The notes below the pieces were generated by a model. It was given only the letters and a program-made list of their open reading frames with translations. It ran no database searches and was not told the DNA's origin. 64,000 nt of DNA from Roridomyces roridus. Its lineage: Eukaryota; Basidiomycota; Agaricomycetes; Agaricales; Mycenaceae. Positions 1 to 10,717 of the stretch are shown here, one piece after another. Position numbers and translations under genes: made by a program. Numbering within the stretch: position 1 is the first letter of the stretch; every line of letters starts with the position of its first letter. The stretch covers positions 1,054,001 through 1,118,000 of the forward strand of contig JARKIF010000001.1 in the NCBI GenBank assembly GCA_029378245.1, written 5' to 3'.

Positions 1-450
1 GAAATTGATTGGGAGACAGTCAGGACGTGAATTCGTCCCCAAGTTACTCCTAAAATAAATCGAAATAAGTTTAAATATGAGCCAAGAGGTCATATCATAG
101 ACCATTAAGTTTTCATCCCGGCTGCCAAATGTAAGGCTAAAGCAGGTGTACGAGGCACCAAACTCAGGCCTCCGGGCTCATTCTGGTCCGCCTTGGAGAG
201 AGACCACGGCGTCACTGGCAGAGTCGATTATTCCACATCCCCGCCGTCTTTGCACAGCAATCCAACCTGTTGAATGCGCGGGAGCGAAACAAGCCGAAGC
301 AACGGGTTGCGAGACTTTCATCTTGCACGATTGACCGCCGCCCACATCTGCGGGTTCAGATCGTACTTGTTGGGAACTCCTGGCGGCGATCCTTAGTGGT
401 CGTGACTGTAGATTGGAGAAAGTTGGCCGTAACTTGACCCCAAAACAGGA
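1..450. repeat. Left copy of a duplicated non-coding block
   Basis: This stretch aligns by eye with 4060-4535, sharing the GGGAGACAGTCAGGAC-like start, the run around AAGTTTTCATC, and the stretch from CAGCAATCCAACCTGTTG to AGTTGGCCGTAAC. A shorter related piece recurs near 5030-5215. On the minus strand it lies downstream of the truncated ankyrin copy. I see no coherent reading frame with gene-like composition. It is part of the roughly 4.06-kb tandem duplication of the left end. Confidence 0.75.
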
Positions 451-501
451 CCTCATCCTAGAGCAATGAGCATATCATCACATCTCAATCTCCACAGAGA
501 A

Positions 502-696
502 TCAAGTTACCATCGTCGCAAGATGCCCGTCTTGTAGATCGACTTCCAGAAGAAACGACTCCCGACACGCATGTTTCTGTTCTCCCAGGAGCACGCGGTA
601 TTCCACCAATTTGCGCGCGGTCTCATGGAGTAGGTCGTCTTGAGTGGGGATGGAGCGGAGCTGGTCAATCGCGGCGAGATGAACAAGAAAGCGAGT
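502..696 (-). other. Possible orphan terminal exon, unknown gene
   Basis: On the minus strand, after an acceptor-like TTTATAG, an open frame of about 64 codons runs to a TGA. It reads as plausible protein (motifs HLAAIDQLRSIP, LVEYRVLLGE, LQDGHLATM). The same block follows the intact ankyrin gene (about 8140-8345), but there the frame is broken by small indels. It starts just past the ankyrin stop, so it may be a terminal exon of another gene copied along with the ankyrin fragment. I do not recognise the family and see no upstream exons. Confidence 0.3.
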
Positions 697-756
697 CTAT
701 AAAGATATACAATGTCGTTATTCATCGTAAGATATTCCAAAGGAAAGGGAGAGGTC

Positions 757-1332
757 CTAATCGTCTTCTTCTGACCCAGAGCCTTCGCCTCCTTCGTCGT
801 CTTCTCCATCTGAACGCACGCGTCAACTAGGGGATTTATGGAGAAAGCTTGAGGACGTACCACTGGCAACGTCGTCCAGCGACACGCTCGCTTGAGCCTG
901 CGACTTGCGAATGAGGACGCGAATCTCTGTATCTGCCTCGTTGCTAGAGAGTAAATCCAGCACAGTCTCGCCATTCTTGTCCTTTATCCTACGATCGCTG
1001 TTCAGTGCATGATCCACAACGGTATTGCAAAGTACGGTACCTCGTATCGGCCCCGGCATCGAGCAGACTCTCTGCAATGTATTTCCGCAGCTCCAGATCT
1101 TCGAGGCGTAGCGCAAGGTGCAACGGCGTTGCTTTGTCAATCCGATTTATAGGGTCGACGTCACAGCCTTCTTGCGACAGAATATGCTCCAGGACATCGG
1201 TGGAGCCATGAGACACCCTGGATTTCGCGTCAGAATCGCCTCCGCCGCGGGAATGTCCTCACGCGTTGTGCAGCGCTGGCACGATCCGATTCAATTCCTG
1301 CTTGATCGACGTTTTGGTAACTGACCTGTGTT
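757..1332 (-). pseudogene. 5'-truncated copy of the ankyrin-repeat gene
   Basis: This is a near copy of the 3' two thirds of the intact gene at 8415-9221. It keeps the ankyrin core (SHGSTDVLEHILSQEG, KATPLHLAL, DAGADT), the exon with IKDKNGETVLDLL, and the acidic C-terminus ending SEEDD, with the same introns. Similarity stops abruptly at 1332/1333, inside the 14-nt micro-exon. Left of that point the bases match the intact gene; right of it they match the DUF6534 3' flank (compare 5205-5240). The start codon and exons 1-2 are missing, so I call it a duplicated fragment. A chimeric transcript from the neighbouring DUF6534 gene is conceivable but not supported. Confidence 0.8.
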
Positions 1333-1638
1333 GGTCAGGTGCCACTTGCCAGCGCTTGAACTCGGTATGGGATCTCCTGAGTAAGATGCAGCAGTGAAGT
1401 TCTTGCGTCGAAGCGTTGTTGAGGGAGAAGACAGGCTGATGGCGAGATGTTTCGGAAGCAATCTGGATAATGATGGCCGCTGATCCAATCAGAGTCTGAC
1501 AAACACTTCTGTCATCCATTGCCGTCCAATACAGTTGACTTCGTGTCTTTACAAATTTTGGGACAGCAAAACGGTAGTACGGGCATGCGCAAAATACAGG
1601 CTTGAAGCTTGAAGCTGAAGTTGAACCAAAGCTGAACT

Positions 1639-3965
1639 TTAAAAATCCTCCTTCTTCGTACACTCGATGACAGAGTCCGCCTTCCCATCGTACTGCACAC
1701 TCGTTCGCGTCTCGACGCTGACTTGCAGCTCCTTTCAAAAATAAGAATCAGTGAAATCGAGGAGTCCCAACAAAAAGAGTCCAACCGTGGGAATTTTGCG
1801 TGACGGCCCACCAGCCTGTGAGAATATGTGTAAACAAAGTTGAGAAAGACCTAAACTACTTACTAGATATCCCCTGCTATTGGTCTTCTGATGCCGGGGC
1901 TCCAAGAACAGAATCGGGGAGGCTTGCTGATCACAATGGGCACAGCTGGCCGTGGGCATCATCATGCCGGCACGAGAATTCAGGCTGAAATCGCTCAAAT
2001 TGCTAGCAGGGTCGAAGATGTAAGGACAGAGCTTACGTTACAAGCAAGGAAGTTGCGTATACTGGAAGAAAATTAAACCAGTTCTGAATCTAGAGGGCTT
2101 GGATTTAAACGTACATTTTCCCACAACAACGTACAGTCCTGGGTGGGTGGGTGCGAGGTCAAATCGAGCCAGGATCCAATGGAATTCGTGCCCACCGAGG
2201 AAAATGAAGTTCTTTTCGGTCATCCACTTGCGAAAAAGTCAACTAAAACGGTCTCAAGGTAAGATTAATTATAATACGAACGCATATCGTTGTGACAATA
2301 GTGCCGAGGCTGAACGGAATGAGAGAAAAATCCCATAGAGAAAGTTCGAATATACGATGTCAGGGAACCTAAGAGTCTCAGCTCAGAATATGGCATTTAC
2401 AGTCGTTACTTACCAGTTTCCAAACCATATCGTATCAGCTTGTCAAGAATATAATTAAACCTAAGATTCGTTAGGGACTCGTCAGGTAGAATAAAGGTTG
2501 ACCGCACCGCCCAGACTCGGTTCGATTAGATCGAAGGAGGTAGATGAGTAAAACCGTGATCAGCACATCCACAGTGGATGACACGGTCAGTGCGAGAGTA
2601 CCGGTCCACTGGAAGAGGCTGTTAGGAAGAAACAAGGGGAGTCTTTTGTGCAGACCAGATCATGGATTCGGATGAGAATTAAATTGCGATAATGAAACCT
2701 GACTCGATTTAAGCTTGGATCGGGCGTTCCATCCGGTTACTTACATTTTATCAGTCATGACTGGAGTTTTTGAGCTTCAAAATGATTCATGAATCAGAAG
2801 GAGGGATAGCAACACACACCTGCGCCAGTAGCTGTGAAACAAAAAAGTCTGATACTGAACAGATTGAAGAGCCAGAACACAGGGGGGAACCTCACTTTTC
2901 CGCACAGCGGGAATTTTATATTTCTGCAGTATTTCCGCATGATTTCCGCAACATTTCCGCGTGGCGGAAATGTGTTGATTTCATTACATAATCATAAGAT
3001 TCTCTGCTAAATTGGCAGATTTTGATTTTTATCACCTATTTTCGGAGCTGGCGGAAATGTTGCGGAAATACTGCGGAAATGTTGCGTAAATAAAGTATTT
3101 CCGCGGTGCGGAAAAGATGCCTTCCCCCCTGTGAGAAACAGACCAAGTCGAAGAAGAGTAAGAGCGAGCTGGGCTTTGTGTGAATATCCTTGGGGTCTAA
3201 CCTCGAAGGAAGTTACACACCACGGGAATGGACATGAGCCAATTCTTTTTGCTCAAAAGAAAGATTCGATGGGTAAAGAAACTACTCTCGACCGGTCAAA
3301 ATGAATAAATGGAAATCCAACCGGAAAAAGAACCATTGAACAAGGAATGTTACAATCGCCTTGCAATAAGACTCAGATGGGAATCTGGAAGCACGATGAT
3401 GAATACGAACAGTTGTTAAAATCATAAATGGTCATCTGCTTAACCGTTCAGCGATGCCCACAGATTGTACAGTTACTCGAGCTTACGGAGATGCACCTAC
3501 ACAATTATGAGATTATGCTTTCAGAAGAGAGCCATCCGACGTGCCATGGAATTAAGTCGATCAGGTCGCCTCGACCGTAGTCCTGGATCAGGTAGATCCA
3601 TAAACCCACCCAGATGAGAGCGGTGTGAAAATTATCCAAAAACCTGGAAAGGGCAGCATAAGTGGACTGACTCCAGTGCTTGCCAGTGGAATTGACCAAA
3701 TAAGAGAGATCTGAGAGTGTTGTTCCATACTCGGCAAGCACAGAGTGCAAACGAGACTCACCAGCATCTTGATGGACATCCGATCCTTCTGGTACGACCT
3801 GAAGTATAAGACGGTCTGGAGGTTGACCGTACCACCGAAGCTGAGGGACTTGCCGTCAGCCGCTACCAGAATCCTGGTCTTCCGGAAGACGTACAGGGAG
3901 GCAAAGAGCCCACCAATCAAGAGTGCACCGAGTGTCTTGGGAATATCGATATCGTTCTCTGGCAT
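1639..3965 (-). CDS. DUF6534-like multi-pass membrane protein, copy A
   Basis: The gene encodes a fungal membrane protein of unknown function. The start at 3965 gives MPENDIDIPKTLGALLIGG, the usual N-terminus of this family. Exons then read QTVLYFRSYQKDR, FHTALIWVGLWIYLIQDYG, FFTHRIFLLSKKNW (a TM loop), QLALTLLRLG, a TM segment ending YLLRSNRTESG, FNYILDKLIRYGLETG, then a late exon around LNSR. The C-terminus is a charged tail ending KKEDF at TAA 1639-1641. Introns are short, except one swollen to 312 bp by a MITE (2878-3133). A TATA-like TATAAGTAGG lies about 45 bp upstream (near 4006-4015). Copy B at 5553-7593 has the same exon order. The family (DUF6534, usually about seven helices) is recalled, not searched. 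Some splice sites, such as GTCTGT at 3143, are weak, so copy A may be poorly expressed. Confidence 0.7.
2878..3133. mobile_element. 256-bp foldback MITE with 4-bp target duplication
   Basis: The ends are perfect 12-bp terminal inverted repeats, CACAGGGGGGAA and TTCCCCCCTGTG. Inside lie longer imperfect inverted arms made of repeated ATTTCCGC / GCGGAAAT units (about a dozen, first in one orientation, then the other) around an AT-rich centre. AGAA occurs at 2874-2877 and again at 3134-3137, a target-site duplication. The paralogous intron of copy B (6725-6786) lacks the element, giving an empty site. There is no coding capacity, so it must depend on a transposase elsewhere. The superfamily is not clear: the ends resemble CAGGGG-type DNA transposons, but a 4-bp duplication does not fit hAT. 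Confidence 0.9.
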
Positions 3966-4059
3966 GTCGGGGTAATTAGTGCAAGGAGAAAGCAGAGAAA
4001 AGAGGCCTACTTATACTGCCCTCGTCGTATCCACATGAGAATTAGAACTGGAGAAGAGA

Positions 4060-4535
4060 AGCATTGATTGATTGGAGACAGTCAGGACTGTGTGTGAACT
4101 CATATGCTCCTAAAATGAGTTGACTCCGTAAATTATTTCAATATTAGCGAAGAGCTCACTGGCAGACCATCAAGTTTTCATCACTCCAAGATCCCCGGCA
4201 GCCGAACGAAAGGGTAAAGCAGCTGTAACCTGAGGCCTGAGGCCTGAGGGTTCATTCGAGTCCGCCAGGCTGACAAGAGTTCATGGCGCTCGAAGCCTCA
4301 AACATTCCGCATCCCCCACCGTCTTTCCGGATCCACAGCAATCCAACCTGTTGGATGTGCAGGAGCGAAACCATCCGACGCAGCAGGTTGCGAGACTTTC
4401 ATTTTGCACGATTGACCGCCCGCCTCTATCTACTGGTTCACATCGTACTTGCAGCTATTCCTGAGAACTCCTGGCTGCGATCATCGGTGGCTGTAGAATG
4501 GAGGAAGTTGGCCGTAACCTGACCCAAAAACAGCG
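4060..4535. repeat. Second copy of the 1-450 block
   Basis: This aligns with 1-450 and marks the start of the second tandem unit, giving a period close to 4.06 kb. It includes three back-to-back copies of an 8-bp CCTGAGGC-like unit near 4229-4250 that the first copy lacks. A further diverged piece of the same block is seen at about 5030-5215. No gene is supported here. Confidence 0.7.
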
Positions 4536-4799
4536 TCGCAGGAATAGTATGAAACCATGGTATAAGGTTCGTTTGGTGTAGGCCGGCAGTTTGACATGAG
4601 ACTCGAGTGCAGCCACCGTCGCAGACGAAAGACAGGACTCCCAACACTTGTGCTCGCTGTTTCTGTTGCTGCTCGCACGCCACTCGAGGCACACCAGCTC
4701 CACGAGTATACTAAAAAAGCATCTTGCTCGCCACATCCTGAGAGAATCATCGTCCTTGCAGGTTTGAGCGGGGATTACAGTGGGGCTGGGACGAGATTC

Positions 4800-4900
4800 G
4801 CTGACATGGGGTGACTGGTGTAAGAAGAAAGCAGGGAGAACTCGAAGAACCCTACTTATAGTGCCCCGTATCCGCTGGACCGGCTTGTCGAAGCGTTGGT
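4800..4900 (-). promoter_or_regulatory. Orphan DUF6534-type promoter block
   Basis: On the minus strand this repeats the 5' flank of both DUF6534 genes: a CAT context near 4806-4808, an AGAAAGCAG-like stretch, and TATAAGTAGG (4851-4860), matching the TATA-like boxes near 4006-4015 and 7618-7628. The sequence after the ATG does not encode the family N-terminus. It looks like the promoter remnant of a third, lost copy. Confidence 0.5.
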
Positions 4901-5552
4901 GATGATAATGACAACTATGCATTATCCACTGTTCCTAGAATGAATCGAAATTTCGCCGGCCTGTGGGCGATACGCATGAGTTGAAGGAGTTTAAATATAT
5001 GGGAAGAGGTCATCTCTGGGACAAAAACACAGCAATCCCACTTGCTGGATCCGCGGGAGGGAAATAAATCCGAGAATCCGAAGCGCTAGGTTGAGAGATA
5101 TTCGACTCGCATCTGCGGGTTCGGATCGTACTTGCACTGGCAAGTGAGCAATCCCCGGTGGTCCGACTACAGATCGACCGCGACTTGGCACCTCATTCTG
5201 GCTCCACGGGTGCCTGTGAGACTGGGAATGAGATCCCATGAGTAAGATGTAGCAAGGAAGTCCACTGCTGTGGTTGCGTCAAAGCGTTGTTGAGGGAGAA
5301 GACAGGCTGATCATTGATGGCAAAGCGTTCGGAAGCAATCTGGAAACGATGATGGCCGCTGATCCAATCAGAGTCCATCTGGTTGACTCTAGTCTCTGTT
5401 GACAAACACTTCATCCATTGGTGCCGGTACGGTTGACTCAGTGTTCCTTACAAAATCTGTGGACATAAAAAATGGTAAAACAGTCGTGAAGCTTCAAGTC
5501 GAAGTTGTTGAAGTTGTTGAAGTTGAACCAAACTTGAACGTACAACTACAAT

Positions 5553-7593
5553 TTACAAATCCTCCTGCTTCGCAGACTCCATGACAGAGTCGGCCTTCCC
5601 ATCGAACTGCACACTGGTCCGCGTCTCAACGCTGATTTGTAGCTCCTTTCAAAATAAAAATCAGTGAAATCGAGGAGTCCCAACAAAAGAATCCAACCGT
5701 GGGAATTTTGCGTGACGGCCCACCAGCCTGTGAAAATAGGTGTAAACAAAGCCTCGAGAAAACCGTACTTTACTCACTAGATAACCCCTGCTATTGGTCT
5801 TCTGATGTCGGGACTCCAAGAACAGAACCGGGGCTCGCTGATCACACTGAGAACAGCTGGCTCTGGACATCGTCATGCCGACGCGATAGTTCAGGCTGGA
5901 ATCGCTCGAAGGTGAATTAGGGTCAAAGATGCAAGAACCGGGACCTACGTTACAAGCAAGGAAGTTGCGTATACTGGAAGAAAATTAAACGGCTTCTAGA
6001 GGTCTTGAAAATGAACGCACATTTCCCTATAACGACATGCAGTCCTGAATGGGTGCAAGGTCAAGTTGACGCCTGATCTGAAAAAATTCGTACAAACCCA
6101 AGAAAATGAGGTTCTGGGGCTGGGTCACCCACTTGAAAGAAGTCAACTAAGAGGGTTTCGAGGTAAAAAATCAATACTAACGCATGACATTGTGACGACG
6201 GTGCCGAGGCTGAATGGAATGAGAGAAACCTCACAGAGAGAAACCTAGAATGTACCATGTCAAAGAACCTGCGGTATTTCAGCCCGGAAGATGTCAGGGG
6301 AGAACTTCTTTGCTTACCAGTTTCCAAGCCGTATCGTATCAACTTGTCGAAAATATAGTTGAACCTGAAATCCATTGGTCTCCATTCATGAACGTGAATT
6401 GAACATACCGGCCAGATTCAGTTCGATTGGAACGAAACAAGTAGACGAGAAAAACAGTGATGAGTATGTCCACGGCGGACGACACGGCCAATCCGAGTGT
6501 GAATATCCACTAGTTCACTGTCAGCAACTAACGTGGAGGATCTTTTTTGTACAGACCCGACCGTGGATTCGGAAGAGAGTGAAACTGCGATAATGAAGCC
6601 TGACGCGATATAAGCTTGGATACATTAGGCGTTACATTGGGATATTCACATTTCCCAAGTCGAGACTTTTGTATTTCTGAGAGCAGGGAGAAATGAATAT
6701 AATAACACCCACCCGAGGCAGCGACTGTCAAAGTAAAAAAAAAAAAAAAAAGTCAGAGATCGAACAGATTGAAAGAGAAAACGCACCAAGTCGAAGAAGA
6801 GTAAGAGCCAGCTGGGACTGCGTGAATATATGAGCCAGGGTGTAAAGCAAGAGACTCACAACGGGAAGGGTAATGAACCAGTTCTTTTTGCTCAAAAGGA
6901 AGATCCGATGGGCAAAGAAACTATTCTCCACCAGTCAAAACCACCATGGAATTGAGGAGGAAAACGCACCAATGGACGAGGAATGTTACAACCGCCTTGC
7001 GTCGAGAATCAGCTGGAACTGTGGAAGAACGAAGAAGACGAACAGTTATCATGACGGTGAGCTACGTCTCTGTTGAGAGATGCCCGCAAATTACACGAGA
7101 GACTTGGGCTCACAGCGATACACCTGGAGAGGTATGAAAAGATGCTTTCAGAAGAGTAGAGAGGCATCGTACCATGGAATAGAGTCAACCAGATCTTCTT
7201 GACCGTAGTTCTGAATCAAGCAGAGCCATAAACTGGCCCAAATGAATGCAGTGTGCAAATTATCCAAAAACCTGGAAAGTGTAGTGTGAGTGGATTGACC
7301 TGTGTATTTACTCGGAGCTTCTTTTCACCAAATAACGGAGATCTAAGAGTATTATTCGGTAATCACAGAGTGCAGAAGAAACTCAAAAACTCACAAGCGT
7401 TTTGACGGAGACCCGATCCTTTTGATACGCCCGAAAATAGGAGACGGTCTGGAGGTTGACCGTACCACCGAGCCTGAGAGACTGGTTGTGAGCGACTACC
7501 GGCGTCCGAATTTTACTGGAAAACTTACAGTGAGGCGAACAGCCCACCAATTAACAACGCGCCGAGTGTCTTGGGGATATTTGGGTCAGACAT
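5553..7593 (-). CDS. DUF6534-like multi-pass membrane protein, copy B
   Basis: This is the tandem paralog of copy A, without the MITE. The start at 7593 gives MSDPNIPKTLGALLIGGLF. Later exons match copy A: QTVSYFRAYQKDR, FFAHRIFLLSKKNWF, QLALTLLRL, RFNYIFDKLIRYGLETG, and an exon with LNYRVGMTMSRASCSQCD. The tail is SVETRTSVQFDGKADSVMES, ending at TAA 5553-5555. The intron at 6725-6786 is 62 bp with donor GTGCGT and a 17-18 T polypyrimidine run. A 9-bp GAAGTTGTT microsatellite lies just past the stop (5500-5530). TATAAGTAGT sits about 30 bp upstream of the ATG. Role unknown; predicted integral membrane protein. Confidence 0.75.
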
Positions 7594-7665
7594 GGGGAGA
7601 CCGCCGGTGGAGAAGAGGACTACTTATAATGCCCTCGTACCCTTGGACTGGTTTGTCTCCGTGCA

Positions 7666-8414
7666 TCAGATTGTAGCATAGCTAGAGGGTCATATTTCCG
7701 TATTATGATCCAGAGCGACCGGGACTCGAGTGGATTCGTGGGACGTCCCCAAGATAAATCGCGAATTTGACTGGCAGGATGGTAAGACACAGGCTGTATG
7801 TGAGCGAGAAGAACATATCACCGCAAGAAGCGCTCACGAATTGCTCACGCAACCAATAATCCAGACAAGTCATCAAGTTTCCATCGCTGCAGGATGGAAG
7901 TAGGACAGGTGAAGGCACACAGCCTTGACGAAGCGCTACGATGCCGGTCAACTCTGTTCTGTGTTGGAGAAGAGGTCTTGGGTGCTCGCTCGTATCCCGA
8001 AACCTCATCCTACCCCAGACTAAGGAAGTATGAATCCAACTTACTGGAACTGCGGGAGCGAAACAAGAGCGGGAGTGAAACAGATCTGAAAACCGAAGGC
8101 CCCAAGAAAAACTAATCCTGAGGCAATGAGCACATCGCCGCAGTCCACAGCAATCCCCGAAGATGGACTTGGTCGCGGGAACACAAGTGCGGCAGAAGAA
8201 TGGCGCCCAACACGCATGCTTTTGTTGTCCTCTCCCAGGAGCACGCGGTATTCCACCAACTTGTGCGCCACATCATGGAGTAGTCGTCCTTGTTGGCTCG
8301 AGTGGGGATAGAGCGGAGCTGGTCAATCGCGGCGAGATGAACAAGGAAGTGAGTCTATAAAGATATACAATGTCGTTATTCATCGTAAGATGTTCCAAAG
8401 GAAAAGGAGAGGTT
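7666..8414. other. Gap between DUF6534 copy B and the ankyrin gene
   Basis: No gene is supported. About 8140-8345 holds the frame-broken counterpart of the orphan exon at 502-696. The stretch 8000-8110 resembles the duplicated flank block (GGGAGCGAAACAAG, ATCTGAAAACCGAA). The remainder shows no clear structure. Confidence 0.5.
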
Positions 8415-9221
8415 CTAATCGTCTTCTTCTGACCCAGAGCCTTCACCACCTTCGTCGTCTTCTCCATCTGGATGCATGCGTCAATTGCAGAATTTATCGA
8501 GAAAGCTTGAGGACGTACCGCTGGCAACGTCGTCCAGCGACACGCTCGCCTGAGCCTGCGACTTGCGAATGAGGGCGCGAATCTCTGTGTCTGCCTCGTT
8601 GTTGGAGAGCAGATCCAGTACAGTCTCGCCATTCTTGTCCTTTATCCTGCGATCGCTCGTCAGTCGATGATCCACGACGGTATTGCAAAGTACGGTACCT
8701 CGTATCGGCCCCGGCATCGAGCAGACTCTCTATAATGTATTTCCGCAGCTCCAGATCTTCGAGGCGTAGCGCAAGGTGCAACGGCGTTGCTTTGTCAATC
8801 CGATTTATGGGGTCGACGTCGCAGCCTTCTTGCGACAGGATATGCTCCAGGACATCGGTGGAGCCATGAGACACCCTGGATTTCGCGTCAGAATCGCCTC
8901 CGCCGCTGGAATGTCCTCACGCGTTATGCAGCGCTGGCACGATCCGATTCAATTCCTGCTTGATCGACGTTGTGATAACTGACCTGTGTTCCCCAACCTG
9001 AAGGGACAATTACTCTTGGTAGAATAGACGCAGCGATACTTGGACTGACCCATCTTGGAAGTTAATGTCAAAGTTGCCCTGCTCGAAGACTTCTAAGAGC
9101 ATCTCTTCATTGTCTGCTCTTGCTGCAGCGAGAAGTCGTTCGTCTACCCATAAGAAACTTCAGAAAGACGAGGGGACGTTGTTGAGAAACACACACTGTT
9201 GCTGGCGCCTTCGGAGTCCAT
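8415..9221 (-). CDS. Small ankyrin-repeat protein (YGL242C-like)
   Basis: This is a small ankyrin protein of the fungal YGL242C-like type; its cellular role is not established. My model has seven exons: 9197-9221 (MDSEGASN), 9050-9143 (NERLLAAARADNEEML to NFDINFQDG), 8984-8997 (14 nt), 8921-8933 (13 nt), an exon starting at 8875, one starting IKDKNGETVLDLL, and a last one with an acidic tail ending SEEDD at TAG 8415-8417. The two micro-exons are needed to restore the consensus LGNTALHNAVSHGSTDVLEH; without them the repeat has stops. All junctions are GT-AG and in frame. The gene diverges from the kinase across 83 bp, and a truncated copy lies at 757-1332. Family assignment is from memory of consensus motifs. 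Confidence 0.85.
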
Positions 9222-9304
9222 TGAGAGTAGCAAGAGGTTGGGGGATTCGGCAGAGAAGGGATTGATGGCCTGTGTACAGCTTGTCTCCCGACAACGACCA
9301 TCGA
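9222..9304. promoter_or_regulatory. 83-bp divergent intergenic region
   Basis: The ankyrin start (ATG at 9221-9219, minus) and the kinase start (ATG at 9305-9307, plus) are separated by 83 bp. Any promoters and both 5' UTRs must fit here or overlap. No TATA box is visible; there is a G-rich patch (GAGGTTGGGGGA). It holds only if both short first exons are correct. Confidence 0.6.
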
Positions 9305-10717
9305 ATGGACTCTGCAGAGGACCTGGTAAAAGCACGGCCCCTCATGGACACCCAGCATCTCTGAATCGGGCCCTAGGCGGACGATCGCTACATTCTCATC
9401 GAGGAAGGCCCTGCATCGACAGTTTCACGGTCTTGGGCTGCGTTGGACGAGGAGGAACCGCGATGGATCGTTGCCAAGTCTGCCACTTTTCGGAAAAGGT
9501 CCTCTAAAGAGCCTCACGATATCGTCAAAGAGCTGAGAGTATTGTCGAAACTGTCCCATATCAATGTGAGTCTTCCCCGACGCGTCGACGCGACTGACTT
9601 TTTCCAAAGGTTATTCCCGTTCTCTCGCATTTCAAAGATGCTGCAGCATCCATGCTAACAATGTACATGCCTTACACTCCCTTGTCCCTTTCGCAAATTT
9701 TGGCGTCCCCACATTTCACCCCGTTCACCCTCACCTCGTCGCCGGAACCTGCACAAGAAAGAGACATGGTCATCTTGGCCAAATCCATCACATTCCAAAT
9801 CCTACAGGCGCTTGCGTATCTCCACGACCCAGCCCGACAGATTGCTCACCGCGACCTGAAGCCTGCCAATATCCTGCTCACACCTGAAGGACGCGTTACT
9901 CTGATCGACTTTGGTATTGCGCGCGACGCCATCGGGGATAGTCGTGGTGATTTATGGCCAGAGGAGCCGGAACGCTTGTACTTTGAAGTGTCCACAGGGT
10001 GAATTCCACTCTTTCCTTTCACCACAGCAGCTCATAACGGAACGCAGGCCATACCGGGCACCCGAGCTGCTATTTGGGACACGCACATACGACGCCAGAA
10101 CAATCGACTTGTGGAGTCTCGGGACAGTACTGGCGGAGATGTTCACTGCCCTGCGTCTTCGTTCTGACGACGAGGAAGACACTGACGACCTACCGGTGTA
10201 CGGCGCACAAGCTGGAGACTCACCTTTCGTCGTACCACCCCGTCTACAAGTGGGCCAGCCAGATACGTATTGGCTCCGAGACTCGCTTTTCAACGGCCGA
10301 CGGGGCGAGATCGGACTTGCATGGAGCATCTTCAAAATCCGCGGGACTCCAACCGACGAAACCTGGCCCGTACGTTTCCGTTTCGTAGCTGTGCCCTTTA
10401 GACGTGACTAAGATCCACTCTAGACATTCCGCGATCTACCACAAGCCTCGAGCGTCGAATTCACCGTCGTCTCACGCGCGTCACTAGCGTCGTTCTTACC
10501 AAATCTCCCGCCGTCTTCACCAGAGGTGCTCGACCTCATCGAGAAGCTACTGGCCTACCCTCCGGCTGAGCGACTTCAGGCCGTTGATGCCCTGCACCAC
10601 GAGTGGTGCAGCGGCTGTGTGGTACTTCCTGCAGAGTACCCGATGGATAGGGTCGAACGGGCAGTGTTTGAATTGGATGGCGAGGAGCTCAAGGACATCG
10701 TCGGTCGGATGTTGTGA
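9305..10717 (+). CDS. CDK-like (CMGC) serine/threonine protein kinase
   Basis: The five-exon model 9305-9325, 9377-9565, 9610-9998, 10048-10369, 10424-10717 totals 1215 nt, exactly 404 codons plus stop. The first exon encodes MDSAEDL. The N-lobe has IEEGPASTV in place of a classical Gly-rich loop, and the ATP lysine in WIVAKS. The hinge region is MLTMYMPY. The catalytic loop is HRDLKPAN, the metal site is IDFGIARD, and the substrate-binding motif is YRAPELLFG followed by DLWSLGTVLAEM. The insert and KIRGTP signature fit the CDK/CMGC group. The divergent Gly loop and a long acidic insert (DDEEDTDDLP) recall CAK-activating kinases such as fission yeast Csk1, but that orthology is a guess. All catalytic residues I can place are present. 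Confidence 0.85.

Noticed and set aside
2890..3120. CRISPR-like array of ATTTCCGC repeats
   Set aside because: Units alternate in orientation, have no spacers of constant length, sit inside terminal inverted repeats, and the organism is eukaryotic. A foldback MITE explains it.
2878..3133. MITE disrupting a coding exon
   Set aside because: Alignment with copy B puts it between the donor at 3143 and the acceptor at 2832, so it is intronic.
9144..9358. Several overlapping 60-80 codon frames at the ankyrin/kinase boundary
   Set aside because: The spliced ankyrin and kinase models account for this interval; these frames cross real splice sites.
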